DNA of 64,000 nt, from assembly GCA_037355855.1 (NCBI GenBank), contig CM074761.1:3987346-4051345 (forward strand). The letters run 5' to 3'. This DNA is from Pseudo-nitzschia pungens (taxonomy: Eukaryota > Bacillariophyta > Bacillariophyceae > Bacillariales > Bacillariaceae). Numbering within the stretch: the stretch's first letter is position 1; each line of letters starts with the position of its first letter. The notes under the pieces were generated by a model. That model saw only the letters and a list, made by a program, of their open reading frames with translations. It was not told the DNA's origin and did not search any database. The position numbers and the translations under genes were made by a program. Positions 1-10,253 of this stretch are shown here, piece by piece.

Positions 1-695
1 CCCATAACCTGATAGTTTTGTATACCTTTGCCGCTCTCCAGTGGTACGTTCAGTAATCTTACCTGGTAAGATTGCTCTATGGGTTTGGTCAACGCGCGTG
101 AGACCAAAAAGAAAACCCGGCAGTGCATCAATTGTCGTCCGGATCAGTCGTTGCTCGGTTTTATTGTCCGAGTATCGCACGCGTAGGAGGTGCTTCGTAT
201 TCAGTATTGTACCGGTAGGATTTTACGGTAGTTACCAGTACGGCAACGCACATCACTCTCAAAAAAAGTTATCTCACCACAATCCATACATCACGTGTCG
301 CATCATTTGTATCTCAATCAAGCTGTGTCGACGAATTATCCTTCTTTAGCCAATCGTCTCCCACTCGTTAATGGCGTCATATCGAGGCGGAGATAATTCA
401 GCAATCAGAGCTCTAACGTTACAGTAGGACCAGCGATATTAGCATCGCAGCTCTGTTCGAAACTGATCATTCTTTTTCGGTGCCAAAACCTACCTTTTAC
501 TCCTACTGACTGCGCGCGGCCCATCACTTTTTTCAACCCCGTAGCAATACGTGAATCAGTACTGAAAAGTTGACAACACCTAAGTTGTTGAGCTCGTTTC
601 GTAATCAATTAGTGAAAAGTGAATACACCAAAGGGATACTTCAATTTTTTTGCATACCTCCATCGGGACTTTTCTTGCATTCTACAAACATCATC
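1..695. other. Intergenic DNA upstream of the SET-RRM gene
   Basis: No convincing gene is visible. A 102-codon open frame (41-349, +) is basic, has no recognisable domain and looks like chance. The segment contains the ACCGGT and GGTAAG-like words seen in most intergenic parts of the window (for example ACCGGT at about 211). The last 100 bases are probably the 5' leader of the gene that starts at 696. Confidence 0.6.
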
Positions 696-3600
696 ATGGC
701 TGGAACTCGATCTTCTGTAAAAGTGGAGCCATCTGATTCAAAAAACTCCGCGTCAAATGATCAAGAAAGCACATACGAGAAGGTTATGGGCATTGAATGT
801 TCAGGGGAAGTAAATGACAATAGTGGAGGGGGAGTGGAGGCTCTATCGAAGCGATTAATTGGTTTTCGAAAATGGTGTACCAACGACGCGAAAATAAAAA
901 TTCATCCTTCCATATGCATAGTCAATGGGGAGGCAACTGATGGGACAAAGAACGCTCCGGTAATCGCTTTTGGTCCACCGGCAGGGAGCCAACCTGGACC
1001 AGCAGCGGTGAAATCAGGTCCGGGGAGAGTGGGGATGGTAGATGGGGCAGCAGACAGAGCGCTATATGAACGGACAATGGGTTGTCAAGTCTGGACTACG
1101 AGGGAAATCAAAAAGGATGAGGTGATGATGACTTGTCCCAAGTCAGCTATGATCACTGCCGACTTGGTAGCCGCCAGTGATGCTGGAAAAGCTGTGTTAG
1201 CGTGTTGTAAGAGTTTAGGTGATGGTAACACTACCAACTTTTGGGACGCATTTGAGAATACTACCGTTTGCGTTTCAAAGTATGCTCAAAAGACAGCAAT
1301 GAACAAGGGCGAGCAACTTCTTATCAATACATTGAGAGACCGAACCAAAGCTGAAAAAGCGTTTTTGAAAGCAAACGAAAGCCAAAATTCTTCATACGAT
1401 CTTGCGAACTTTGGGGACGTATCGACAAGGGCTCCATTTTTGGCTTTCCTGATACACCAACGATTTTCACCGCACGCTAATCCTCCAGTAACAAGCGCGA
1501 GCAACATCGATTTTGATAAGATCTTTGCCGAAAACGAAGATGACAATGCCTTATTTCATGCACAAATGACACAGCCACTCCCGGACACTCCTTCATCCTA
1601 TGGCCCATACGCGAGAACACTTCCTTCGGCAGTGTCCTTACCAATTTGCTGGGAGCGGAACGAGTTGAGTCTGTTATCTAGCTGCATGCCAGGTGTGGCG
1701 CCTCTTCAGGAAATTGCGAATACCACCATGCAACTCGTTGCCGAGTTCATTGCCCTGCTCAATGCCGGGATCCTCACCAGATTTCCCTCCGTTTTTTCAC
1801 CTGGTATGATCACGTGGGAACGTTGGGTTTGGGCGTACTCAGTTTTTGCATCTCGAACTTTGCCATCAGCGATGTACATGAACGAAGGAGAAGATAGTGC
1901 GAAATCTCACATACCCTTGGCAGAAGATGAACGACTTTACTCCCCCGCTCATATATGGGATGAGCTAGGTGTAATGGTTCCTTTTCTGGATATGATAAAT
2001 CATGAGACCGAGGCTCATTCTATTCTCTGGCAGCAGAATCGGCATTCTATGGATGAGACAGAAAGTGAAGATGGTCCACATCTGCCACAAGCGATAATGA
2101 CAAAACGAGTAAAAAAACAACAGCAAGTATATTTCTGTTATGGAGGTGACAATTTGCCTAATAAGCACATGATGCTTGACTATGGCTTCGCTCAGATGCT
2201 CAATCCTGCGGACACGACTGGATTTGGATGGGGTCTGATGGACGCCATTGGAAATGTTCAAGCTCCTGCGGATTATACTCCTCTTGTCGAAAGTTCGGAG
2301 GAAGATTTGCAATACTTGGTGTACGAGTCGAACGATTCAAAAGCTATCAACGACTGGTGGTCGGATGAACGTCTAACATTGCTTGAAAAAGAAGCATTTC
2401 CTTCCGTAGAGAACTCTTTCATGTCATCTTTGAAAATGGGGAACAAAATGGTTACGAATGCTCGTTTGGATGGTGTTTACGATCCGATCCTCCTCACAGC
2501 TTCACTGATTAGTAGCATGCCAGATCCTGAGCTACAAGATTTGATGTCGAAGATGGAATCTTCGGAAGACGGGAAGAGTCCTGTTCTGGTGTCTAAACGG
2601 CACCAGCGGGTGCTACGTAATTACCTCATCTTTCTATTTTCTCGGAAATTACAAAGATTGCTTGAGAATCTCAGTAAGGGCATGAAAAATCATTACGGAT
2701 CGCTGAACCTCTGGACAAAAGCCTCGGACGGGGGAATACGTTACGTGGCGAAAGAAAACCAGACAGAAGAAGACTTGCGCACGGGTTGGCAAACTTTTTT
2801 CGATCATAATGCCTATGCTGCGACCATGGAGGTTGAGAAACATTATTACACTTTGGCTCCGGGAAGTTGCGTCTTAGCTCTCTTCGACGGCCAGTTGCAG
2901 TCGTTGCAGAATTCAATTGATAACCTCTTGACATGGGAAAAATTTGAGGCAGGCGTCTTGAAGCAGCTTGATGATCTTGGTTTCAGTATCATGTCGGACG
3001 AAGACGACGCTTCACTGACGAAATCGATGAACGGACAAGACATCAAAACAAACGACAAGGACTCAAAGAATTCAGACGCTTCCAAAAAAGAAGACGGCAA
3101 GAATTCGCCGAAGAAAAAAGCTCGTAATAGGAAAAAGAACAATGCAAACAACAATGTTTCGACTGGCAATCGGCCTGCTGCAATCAAACTTCACATCGGA
3201 AATTTGTCCTACCAAACAACACCATCAGATTTGTTTGACTTTTTTTCTCGTGACTACGGAAGAGATAATGTATTGGAATGTCATATCCCCGCAGAACGGG
3301 CCACTGGCAAATCGCGGGGATTTGGATTTGTGACTTTGCCTGAAAACATTGCTCGGGAAATTTTGGAGTCTGGCAGGAAGTGCGAAATCAACGGACGCGT
3401 ACTAAAGGTTGCTGAAAGCAATTCTGCTGGAACAAATAAACCAAACCGACATCCTGAAGCCCCACCTCCTGTATCCAACGACAGGTGTGGTGCTTGCGGA
3501 TATCGTCCAAAATACTGTATTTGCCAGAATGGACCAAATCTTCCTGATGTGCGACCGTCAAGTGGTCATAACTACGGTCCAGGTTCTTCAGACCGTGATC

Positions 3601-4304
3601 ATGACCACTACGGAAGAGACAGATATCACAGGGATCGCTATAGTCGAAGTCCATCACCGTACTACCGACGCAGAAGCGAGAGAGATGACTATTATAGAGA
3701 GTACTCTCGTGAAAGAGACCGACGTTACTATGATTATGATTACGATGTTGACCGAAGCCGTTCGAGGAGTCACAGCAGAGAAAGAGGTCGAGACAGAAGA
3801 CGCGATAGTAGGCGTGATCGAAAGGAGAGGTCAAGTAGGGACAGATCGGGAGAACGCTACGAGAAAAGTAGAGAAAGGTCCCGAGATAGGTTCAGAGACA
3901 GGTCTAGGTCGAGATCTAGAGACAGATCTAGATCCAGATCCAGATCCCGCGAAAGATCCAGGGAGCGACTCGGGGATAGAGACAGAGACCGTGGTAGATC
4001 TGGTGACAGGTCTCGAGACAGAGACAGATCTCGCGACAGGAGAGATAGACACAGCAAAGATCACAGATCTCGTGGTCGACGCAGTCCAAGTCCGAATAAC
4101 GGAGGCAAGGACAACGGGAAAGATGGTAGCATCAGTCCAGATATCTCGAAGTCAAACAACGGATCCGATGAGAGAGGATCGGAGTCGAGAAAACGCCGTA
4201 GTCGAAGCCGAAGTAGAGAGCGCAGCAGAAAAAGCAAGAGAAAGAAGCGTCGAGCACGAAGTCGAAGTCGATCTCCGAGTGAAGGAAGCACTTCAAGTAT
4301 GTAA
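696..4304 (+). CDS. SET-domain (RuBisCO-LSMT/SETD3-like) protein with RRM and RS-rich tail
   Basis: Single-exon gene of about 1202 aa. The ATG at 696 is preferred over the open frame running back to 570 because the first in-frame ATGs upstream give a low-complexity leader with no homology. Residues about 120-610 read as a split SET domain of the LSMT/SETD3 class: a start like ERTMGCQVW, then DMINHE near 431 (the SAM-binding NH motif), then a YGGDNLPNKHMMLDYGF block with the late conserved Tyr. A lysine-rich linker leads to an RRM at about 828-905 with RNP2 (LHIGNL) and RNP1 (KSRGFGFVTL), then a short Cys cluster (CGACGYRPKYCIC, about 930-943) and roughly 235 residues of RS/RD dipeptides. The RRM and RS tail are typical of splicing factors, so a nuclear methyltransferase acting on RNP proteins is inferred. 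It converges on the DusA gene with 87 bp between stops. Confidence 0.85.
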   Translation: MAGTRSSVKVEPSDSKNSASNDQESTYEKVMGIECSGEVNDNSGGGVEALSKRLIGFRKWCTNDAKIKIHPSICIVNGEATDGTKNAPVIAFGPPAGSQPGPAAVKSGPGRVGMVDGAADRALYERTMGCQVWTTREIKKDEVMMTCPKSAMITADLVAASDAGKAVLACCKSLGDGNTTNFWDAFENTTVCVSKYAQKTAMNKGEQLLINTLRDRTKAEKAFLKANESQNSSYDLANFGDVSTRAPFLAFLIHQRFSPHANPPVTSASNIDFDKIFAENEDDNALFHAQMTQPLPDTPSSYGPYARTLPSAVSLPICWERNELSLLSSCMPGVAPLQEIANTTMQLVAEFIALLNAGILTRFPSVFSPGMITWERWVWAYSVFASRTLPSAMYMNEGEDSAKSHIPLAEDERLYSPAHIWDELGVMVPFLDMINHETEAHSILWQQNRHSMDETESEDGPHLPQAIMTKRVKKQQQVYFCYGGDNLPNKHMMLDYGFAQMLNPADTTGFGWGLMDAIGNVQAPADYTPLVESSEEDLQYLVYESNDSKAINDWWSDERLTLLEKEAFPSVENSFMSSLKMGNKMVTNARLDGVYDPILLTASLISSMPDPELQDLMSKMESSEDGKSPVLVSKRHQRVLRNYLIFLFSRKLQRLLENLSKGMKNHYGSLNLWTKASDGGIRYVAKENQTEEDLRTGWQTFFDHNAYAATMEVEKHYYTLAPGSCVLALFDGQLQSLQNSIDNLLTWEKFEAGVLKQLDDLGFSIMSDEDDASLTKSMNGQDIKTNDKDSKNSDASKKEDGKNSPKKKARNRKKNNANNNVSTGNRPAAIKLHIGNLSYQTTPSDLFDFFSRDYGRDNVLECHIPAERATGKSRGFGFVTLPENIAREILESGRKCEINGRVLKVAESNSAGTNKPNRHPEAPPPVSNDRCGACGYRPKYCICQNGPNLPDVRPSSGHNYGPGSSDRDHDHYGRDRYHRDRYSRSPSPYYRRRSERDDYYREYSRERDRRYYDYDYDVDRSRSRSHSRERGRDRRRDSRRDRKERSSRDRSGERYEKSRERSRDRFRDRSRSRSRDRSRSRSRSRERSRERLGDRDRDRGRSGDRSRDRDRSRDRRDRHSKDHRSRGRRSPSPNNGGKDNGKDGSISPDISKSNNGSDERGSESRKRRSRSRSRERSRKSKRKKRRARSRSRSPSEGSTSSM

Positions 4305-4391
4305 TCAGTCTAATTGTCTTGTAACGTGTTTTTTGAGTCAAGCCAAACTATTTCTTCTTTAAAACTAAATACTTCGTAGTTTTGTAGGATA

Positions 4392-6327
4392 TCAACCCCT
4401 CATGGATGTTTCACCACCTGCGAGAGCTGCTTCGTAACTTCCCACCCCATTTTCTTTTTGTTGTTGCAAACGCTCCAACTGCCAATCCGCGACGGCGCTT
4501 GATCGTCCTTCCCTCATTGCCGACTTGCGCTCGTCAAAAAGTTTTTTTTCATAACTTTCTTCGGGGGTCCTTAGTAATACTTCCTCTGATAAATGTGTGT
4601 GAGCCGCATTCAATATCAGTTCAGAAATCGGTGGCTGACCTGCGAGACTTTTCCCTTCTCGTTGCAGCTTTTTGGGGATGCCACCAATTTCCTCTAGGGC
4701 AATTCGATAGCGTTTCGCTTTTGGTTCTCCCGTGAAGAGGGTCGTGACTGCTTTTGTAATAAAGCGGCGAATCTTTACGGGGTCTCCTCGCTCTTCTTCG
4801 GCATCTGCATGTTTCCCGTATTCTTTCAGAACTTCCAATCGATTCCGAGGCGTAAAAGCTCCCGTGGTAGTAGGTTCATAAAGTAGAGAATCAGCCATGG
4901 CAAAACCCCAAGGATCCGCAGCAAATCCTCTCCCGATCATGATTCCATTCAATTCTGGGCACTGGTTGAGTTGATCCTGCGCTTGGGCAAGGGTATCGAC
5001 ACCACCGTTGAGTGTGAATGTAAATTCTGGATATTCTTGTGCAAGCCTTCGAACAAAATCGTACTTCAAAGGAGGAATTTTGCGATTGTCAGCGGGAGAA
5101 AAGGATTTTTGGAGCACGGCAATTCGTGCATGCACCGAAAAGTCAGTGACTGGGGAATTCGAAGCAATTGTTTCGATGAATTGGCACAAACGCCTGTATT
5201 CCAACTCTGAATCTATTTCGGCATATCCATCTTTTGTGAAGGGTTCATCTGTGTCGGTGCCAATCCGGCACTTGACAGTCACTGGAAGCTTACCACCGCA
5301 ACCATCATGCAAAGCATTTGCCAAATCAGATACTAGTTTTGGTTCATCCATTAGAGCAGCACCAAAACATCCTTTTCCAGCGACCTTTGGGCTGTTTTCA
5401 TATCAATCACAATCAGTTAGTATGAGTTAAATAGACCGAATTCAGTAATCGAAAACGCACTGCCACTCGCGACGCACCTGGGACAACCACAATTCAAATT
5501 CAACGCTGTATAGTCGCAGTGTCCTCTATCAGTCTGAGAAATTCATGGGTTGATTTGTGAATAGATCGCAATCAGTTAGTTAGTCAGTCAGGAAATAAGT
5601 TCGTTCAGTTCCATCTTTGAGGTTGGGTATAAGAAGTTGGAAAACGGCAACGTAGTATCTGAAACCTTACCATGTCCATTACTGTTTGCGCTGCTTCAAA
5701 AAGTTGTTTGGGATCTGATCCACCTAGTTGCAATACCGAAGGCCCTTCGAGTGGCTCAATGTGACCTTGGCTGAGATACCTCTGTAAGTATTGGTCGGAA
5801 TAATTTTCTCGAATTTCCTGTGGCGATGGTGGCAATCCCGTGGGTGAGGCCTTGATAGCGGCCGTTTCATATTCTTCCATGCATGCAGCTCTTTCATGGG
5901 CCAAGGCATTTGCGGCGACCATTTCTGTGTAGAGAAGGGTCTTGCCGGAAATCAGGCGGACAAGGTGACGAAAGTGGCGATCTGTGTATTCCATCATCGG
6001 CGCTAGTTGCAACTTAGAAGCTCCCATCAACTCTTCGTACTTTTTGCTGGCTTCTGCACCGAGAACTCGATCGGAAGATTTGGAGTCGCTGATAGTGCTG
6101 CCCGAGGAAGAGGCAGACGAAGACATCAATTTGGTACCAACATGATTGAAATTGCGACTTGAGGGGAACGATCCTTGCTGTAACGCTGATTTCTTTGGGA
6201 GAATGGAGCATTTTGTATTTCGGTGCGACGGAAGCAGGAAAGAGGAGCAAGCCTTGATTCTCATCGCAATCGAAATCGTTATAAGCAGTATGCGTCCAAA
6301 TACCAAGCCATGACAACCGAAAGCCAT
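4392..6327 (-). CDS. tRNA-dihydrouridine synthase, DusA type (3 exons)
   Basis: Flavin-dependent reduction of uridine to dihydrouridine in tRNA. Spliced from exons 6327-5671, 5533-5478 (56 bp) and 5391-4392, all GT-AG with matching phases, giving about 570 aa. Exon 1 has the TIM-barrel start LQLAPMMEYTDRHFR and LLYTEMV. The microexon supplies LNLNCGCPS. Exon 3 starts PKVAGKGCFGAALM with the catalytic Cys, then VTVKCRIG, FSVHAR and GIMIGRGFAADPW, and ends with the DusA-type tail KAKRYRIALEEIGG. The usual HARKAWLQ is HARIAVLQ here. The first 60 residues are hydrophobic, then Ser/basic-rich, so an organelle-targeting presequence is likely; the motif at the possible signal cleavage (ACSSF) is not a clean ASAF. 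Conserved residues are intact and no frame break was found. Confidence 0.93.
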
Positions 6328-7149
6328 TATTTCACACTGTTGCTCTGCAAAGCCTTGAAGGAAAATAGAGGACCAAAAAGCGATGGTACACTTTTAGAAC
6401 AGCGGCTAGTATCGACGACGAGTCTTTGTCTACCCGTGTCGTTGCTTGTCTGCTCAACATTCCATTTCCAGTTTTCTATTATTTTTTCCAATTTCGTCCA
6501 AATGATGGTCCAGATGAAGTCTGACTCGCAGTTTATTTAAAGAAGTACAGGTACGGTGATGGTACGAGTAAGGCCTTACTAGTACTGTGGTTACTGTTTA
6601 CGGCAAATACGTGTACCTGGTACTGTACATGTATACTGAGAATACGAGACCATAGTAAGTAAGGTTACCGTGCTACTGACTGGTTGTTGGAGAGACTGAA
6701 ATAATGATGTTTTGTGGGCTTCCCATAAAAACAAAAAAATACGGTGGGAAACTGCCACACAAAAGGGGACATGAATCTCCCCCACAAATATTTCAGTGAG
6801 ATTACCGATTCCCCATAAAGGATGAACGGTCATAGACGTCTGAATTGGGACATGTAAAAACAAAAAACTCTCTAAAAATAATAACGACTCAAGCTCGAAA
6901 CGCACAAATGGTCTTATTTTCGCGGGTTCAAGTCGTCTTCTTTCAGTCGAGTGCGAAGAGAATTACGAGTAAGCCTTAAGGTTATCTCGATGTCGTCTCA
7001 ATTCTCCTCTTTTTGTTCGCCTTCGATTATTCTTTTTTGTCGACCCACAACATCCAAAGTGCGAATCTCATATTGTAGTGACTGAAAGAATACTTTTCGC
7101 TCCAGTTTCCTTTTCCGCGATTCAGAAACACCTCCATTGATTGAACTAC
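6328..7149. other. Intergenic, divergent promoter region
   Basis: Lies between the divergently transcribed DusA and GPHR-like genes, so it should hold both promoters. It has short repeats of GTAC/GGTAC-type words around 6545-6660 and no supported gene. The open frames on the minus strand (for example 6591-6905) show no protein-like composition. Confidence 0.5.
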
Positions 7150-9069
7150 ATGGCGACGCCTCTGTCTCTCGGGCTTCTCCTCTTTGAATCCGGGGAAGAA
7201 CGGTTGACTTTGGTCCTCGCACTTGGAATTTCCCTCTCACTCTTTGGGCTCACTACGATAGAGGCGCTGCCCAAATCTCCCCATTCAATATTGTCCAACG
7301 AAGAAAACCTTTCGTTCATATACTGGTTTTTACTGTGGCTACTTTCGATTCACATTGTTTTCGTCATCCCCAGTCTGGTTGGATCCTCAATTGGTGTGTC
7401 ATTTGGGCGTTACTTCTGTTGTACACATACATCAACTGCGGCTAAATCAGAGAGTAAAAAGTGGTCCCCATGGTGGATTCGGGTTGCATGGAGATTGGTA
7501 TCCGGATTTTTCTTCGCTGTATTCAATAAGGTATTATGCAAGGGTCTATTTCGGTGCTACTCTCGTCGTCGACGACGAACTGGAAGCAACTTACCCGTCT
7601 TGCCCCTCCGCGATGTGTCGCTAAGACCAGCATCGTCTGGAGAGACTAATGACGATGCAGGTTCGAGGATCAAAAAGTCAACTCCAATCCAATCGTCCTC
7701 TTCCGAAAGGACGCCGCACGACTCTTCAAAAAGCGGAGCAAAAACCAAACGACAACGCGTCTTTCCGATATTGGGAGGGCTTTCTGGAATCGCATTTGCG
7801 CTTTGTACGCTGAGCACGATAGGACCGCTGGTAGTGCAACCGCCCTCGCGACACGAAACTACCTTGTTGTCTCTCATTATGAGCTGGATTTGTGCGCTCG
7901 GTCTTCTCATTTCTGCAATCTTGAATGGTTTCGGTAGTGTTTCTCTTCCTTACGCGAACCTGTCTGGATATTTTCTTCAAGTGCGACCAGATTACATCGC
8001 AAAACTCGAAGTCGAACTAAGAGGCCTAGAGGAAACTCTGACCAAAAAGAGAATTATGCTGAAAGGTCTGAAAATAGAAATCTCATCTCTAAACCCGTCA
8101 TCCAGAGGGACAAGTCCGTCGGCATTATCCGGGTTCTCCAGCAACGCTTTCTCCGTGTCTACTTTATTGACCCAAAACAATGGTAACAATGCGTTCTCGG
8201 AGCTCGGGGATGAGCTTCGCAATCGCCGACAGATACTCCAAACTGAAATTGTCTTCATGGAGGAGTTGGTTCGAGAAACAGCGCTCGATCTAGAGGAATT
8301 GAAGGACTCTCAGGTGACAGCTATTGCAGCAAGGTCGTCGATAGGAAAAGCCAAGTCGTATGTTGGAATTATCTTTTCTGTCATCCTACTTGTGCGTCTC
8401 TTTCTCGCAGGGTTCTCTATATTCAAAAATTATGGCACCCTCCTAAACACCGACTACGCATCGCATCGTCATCACCGCAGGAGATCTCAGTCCGACATTG
8501 TTACAAGCACGTTGCTATGGTTGACAGGCCACCATTATTTTTCATCGAATCAACACAATACAGTTTCTCAGATCGTTTCTCTTGTGCTTTCGGCAGTGCT
8601 TTCATTCACACAAATGAGATTATTTTTGCGCACCGCAACCATCTTTCATCGCAGAATGTCGGGCTTCTACAAGAAATATTTTAATGGAGGGGATTCCATT
8701 ACTATTGGGACAGAGGTTTTGGCGAAAGAATCTTCGGCTCGCAAACCAACCGGGGGTGTTCTCTGGCTGATCATTTCGGCATTTTTGGGGTGCTATTCTC
8801 TGGCTTGTATAGTTTTGATCAAGATAATGTTACCAAGGAGGTTTTCAGTGGCATTTTCTATGGCATTGGAAGAAACTAGCATTTTCACGATCCATTCCTC
8901 CCTTGTCGACGTGGTCTTTTTCTCTTCCGCCATGTTGACGGCTTGTGTTTTTGGAATGTTGCTGGGAATTCAGCGCCAAAATATTTTGAAGCACGCGGAC
9001 ATTCTGTCACCAGGGGTCCCGTTACAAGGAGGAACGAAGGCTTTGGGTACAGCTTTGCCGGATGTCTGA
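7150..9069 (+). CDS. Golgi pH regulator / GTG-type polytopic membrane protein
   Basis: Intronless, about 639 aa; the first ATG is at 7150. In animals GPHR is an anion channel acidifying the Golgi; plant GTG proteins are homologues. The sequence shows hydrophobic pairs near residues 10-30 and 55-80, a basic Ser-rich loop at about 150-200, hydrophobic segments at 205-260, then the family landmark equivalent to 'SGFGAVNCPYTYMSYF', here NGFGSVSLPYANLSGYFL. A coiled-coil loop follows (about 275-395, ELRGLEETLTKKRIMLKGLK), then C-terminal membrane spans including SQIVSLVLSAVLSFTQMRLF, VLWLIISAFLGCYSLACIVL and VVFFSSAMLTACVFGMLLG. The order and spacing match GPHR (DUF3735 plus ABA-GPCR domains); the loops are longer than in animals. 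No frame break is seen. Confidence 0.85.
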   Translation: MATPLSLGLLLFESGEERLTLVLALGISLSLFGLTTIEALPKSPHSILSNEENLSFIYWFLLWLLSIHIVFVIPSLVGSSIGVSFGRYFCCTHTSTAAKSESKKWSPWWIRVAWRLVSGFFFAVFNKVLCKGLFRCYSRRRRRTGSNLPVLPLRDVSLRPASSGETNDDAGSRIKKSTPIQSSSSERTPHDSSKSGAKTKRQRVFPILGGLSGIAFALCTLSTIGPLVVQPPSRHETTLLSLIMSWICALGLLISAILNGFGSVSLPYANLSGYFLQVRPDYIAKLEVELRGLEETLTKKRIMLKGLKIEISSLNPSSRGTSPSALSGFSSNAFSVSTLLTQNNGNNAFSELGDELRNRRQILQTEIVFMEELVRETALDLEELKDSQVTAIAARSSIGKAKSYVGIIFSVILLVRLFLAGFSIFKNYGTLLNTDYASHRHHRRRSQSDIVTSTLLWLTGHHYFSSNQHNTVSQIVSLVLSAVLSFTQMRLFLRTATIFHRRMSGFYKKYFNGGDSITIGTEVLAKESSARKPTGGVLWLIISAFLGCYSLACIVLIKIMLPRRFSVAFSMALEETSIFTIHSSLVDVVFFSSAMLTACVFGMLLGIQRQNILKHADILSPGVPLQGGTKALGTALPDV

Positions 9070-10253
9070 GTTAGACGCGCAACAATCGGGGAAAACGATA
9101 GATCAGGGTATTCGAAAGTTGATGTGGGTGAAGTAGTCGATGTATTTAGAAACCCTTTTGTATTTCATTTGAAATACTAGTAGTACACTACTTTTGGAGT
9201 GCTTTTGGAAAAGGATGATTAGCACTGCACTCGTCTCGTTTTTCTTTTCTCTTTATGAAGACTAAGTAGGAACGATCTTGAATTTGCTTGGAAGGATACT
9301 GAACTACAACTGAAGGGCTAGTACTACTACTACTACTACTACTGTAACAATGGTCCAAAACAATACAAGGGTCTCGTTTCAGAAACGAACTTTATTATCG
9401 GCGCCAGAGGAAAAAAAATTGAGAATGCCTGTTACTGTGGTGGTGGTAACTAACTTCTTAGGTCTTGGTCAATGTATCGTTTAGAGTTTCAGAGGTACAA
9501 GTAAGATCTTAATGGATTTTCTTCAGTGACACGACAATTTACGGCGTGTGCGTCATGATGGTTCGTACTCGGACGGTACGATTCAAAGTCTTCTTCAGTG
9601 TTCCTATGGGTAAGGTTATTCTTTGCTGAGAACGACTGCCAGCAAAACCTTACCGGTAAGACCTTACGTAACCTTAGTTTGTAGTCATAGTATTCAGTAT
9701 GATTGAATTTCTTAGATTCTTCTCTGTATTCAGTAAGGTTATGCATGTTCAATGTGTCTTTGTGTGTGTGTCTGTATGAGGTAAGATTCTTACCGGTATG
9801 TTTTTGCGTGTCAGCCTTTCTTTTGACACCAGTATCAACTTACATACCATAAAACATGCGCGTATGTAAAAGTACGGTTAGCACCACTTCTGAAATACTT
9901 CGGGTATTTGGATGGGTTCTGTTCATGCCGCATCGGCCTTATACCCCACGTACAATACGCCAGGCTTTTTGAAAAAAGAGCTTCACCGAACTTGATGATC
10001 CTGCTGTTGTTCCACGCAACTTGGTCGTGGAGAAATTCGTCAAAGCCGTTTCTGTACAGTCAACATCTCAACTGATTAACCTTACTCGTACACAAACACA
10101 CAAGACATTATTAAAATACAACACCTGCAGCAGGGACCAAGCAGCAGGCACCAGCAGAACACAACACAACACAACACAACACCATACAATAGTGGAAGAA
10201 CACCACTTAGCTTCTACTCGCTTCGATAACAAGGAATACCAACGTGGAAGACA
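9070..10253. other. Intergenic region with microsatellite and palindromic words
   Basis: No supported gene. It contains a short ACT trinucleotide tract (about 9321-9344), a 12-bp perfect palindrome CTTACCGGTAAG at about 9649-9660, further ACCGGT copies near 9793, and an ACACA/ACAAC tract (about 10142-10185) in the probable 5' leader of the RING gene. The small open frames here (for example 9489-9752, 10021-10290) look accidental. Confidence 0.5.

Noticed and set aside
3409..4362. Second gene overlapping the RS tail in another plus frame
   Set aside because: The frame is open because of the repeated RS codons; the peptide is a monotonous E/T/D sequence with no independent start or homology.
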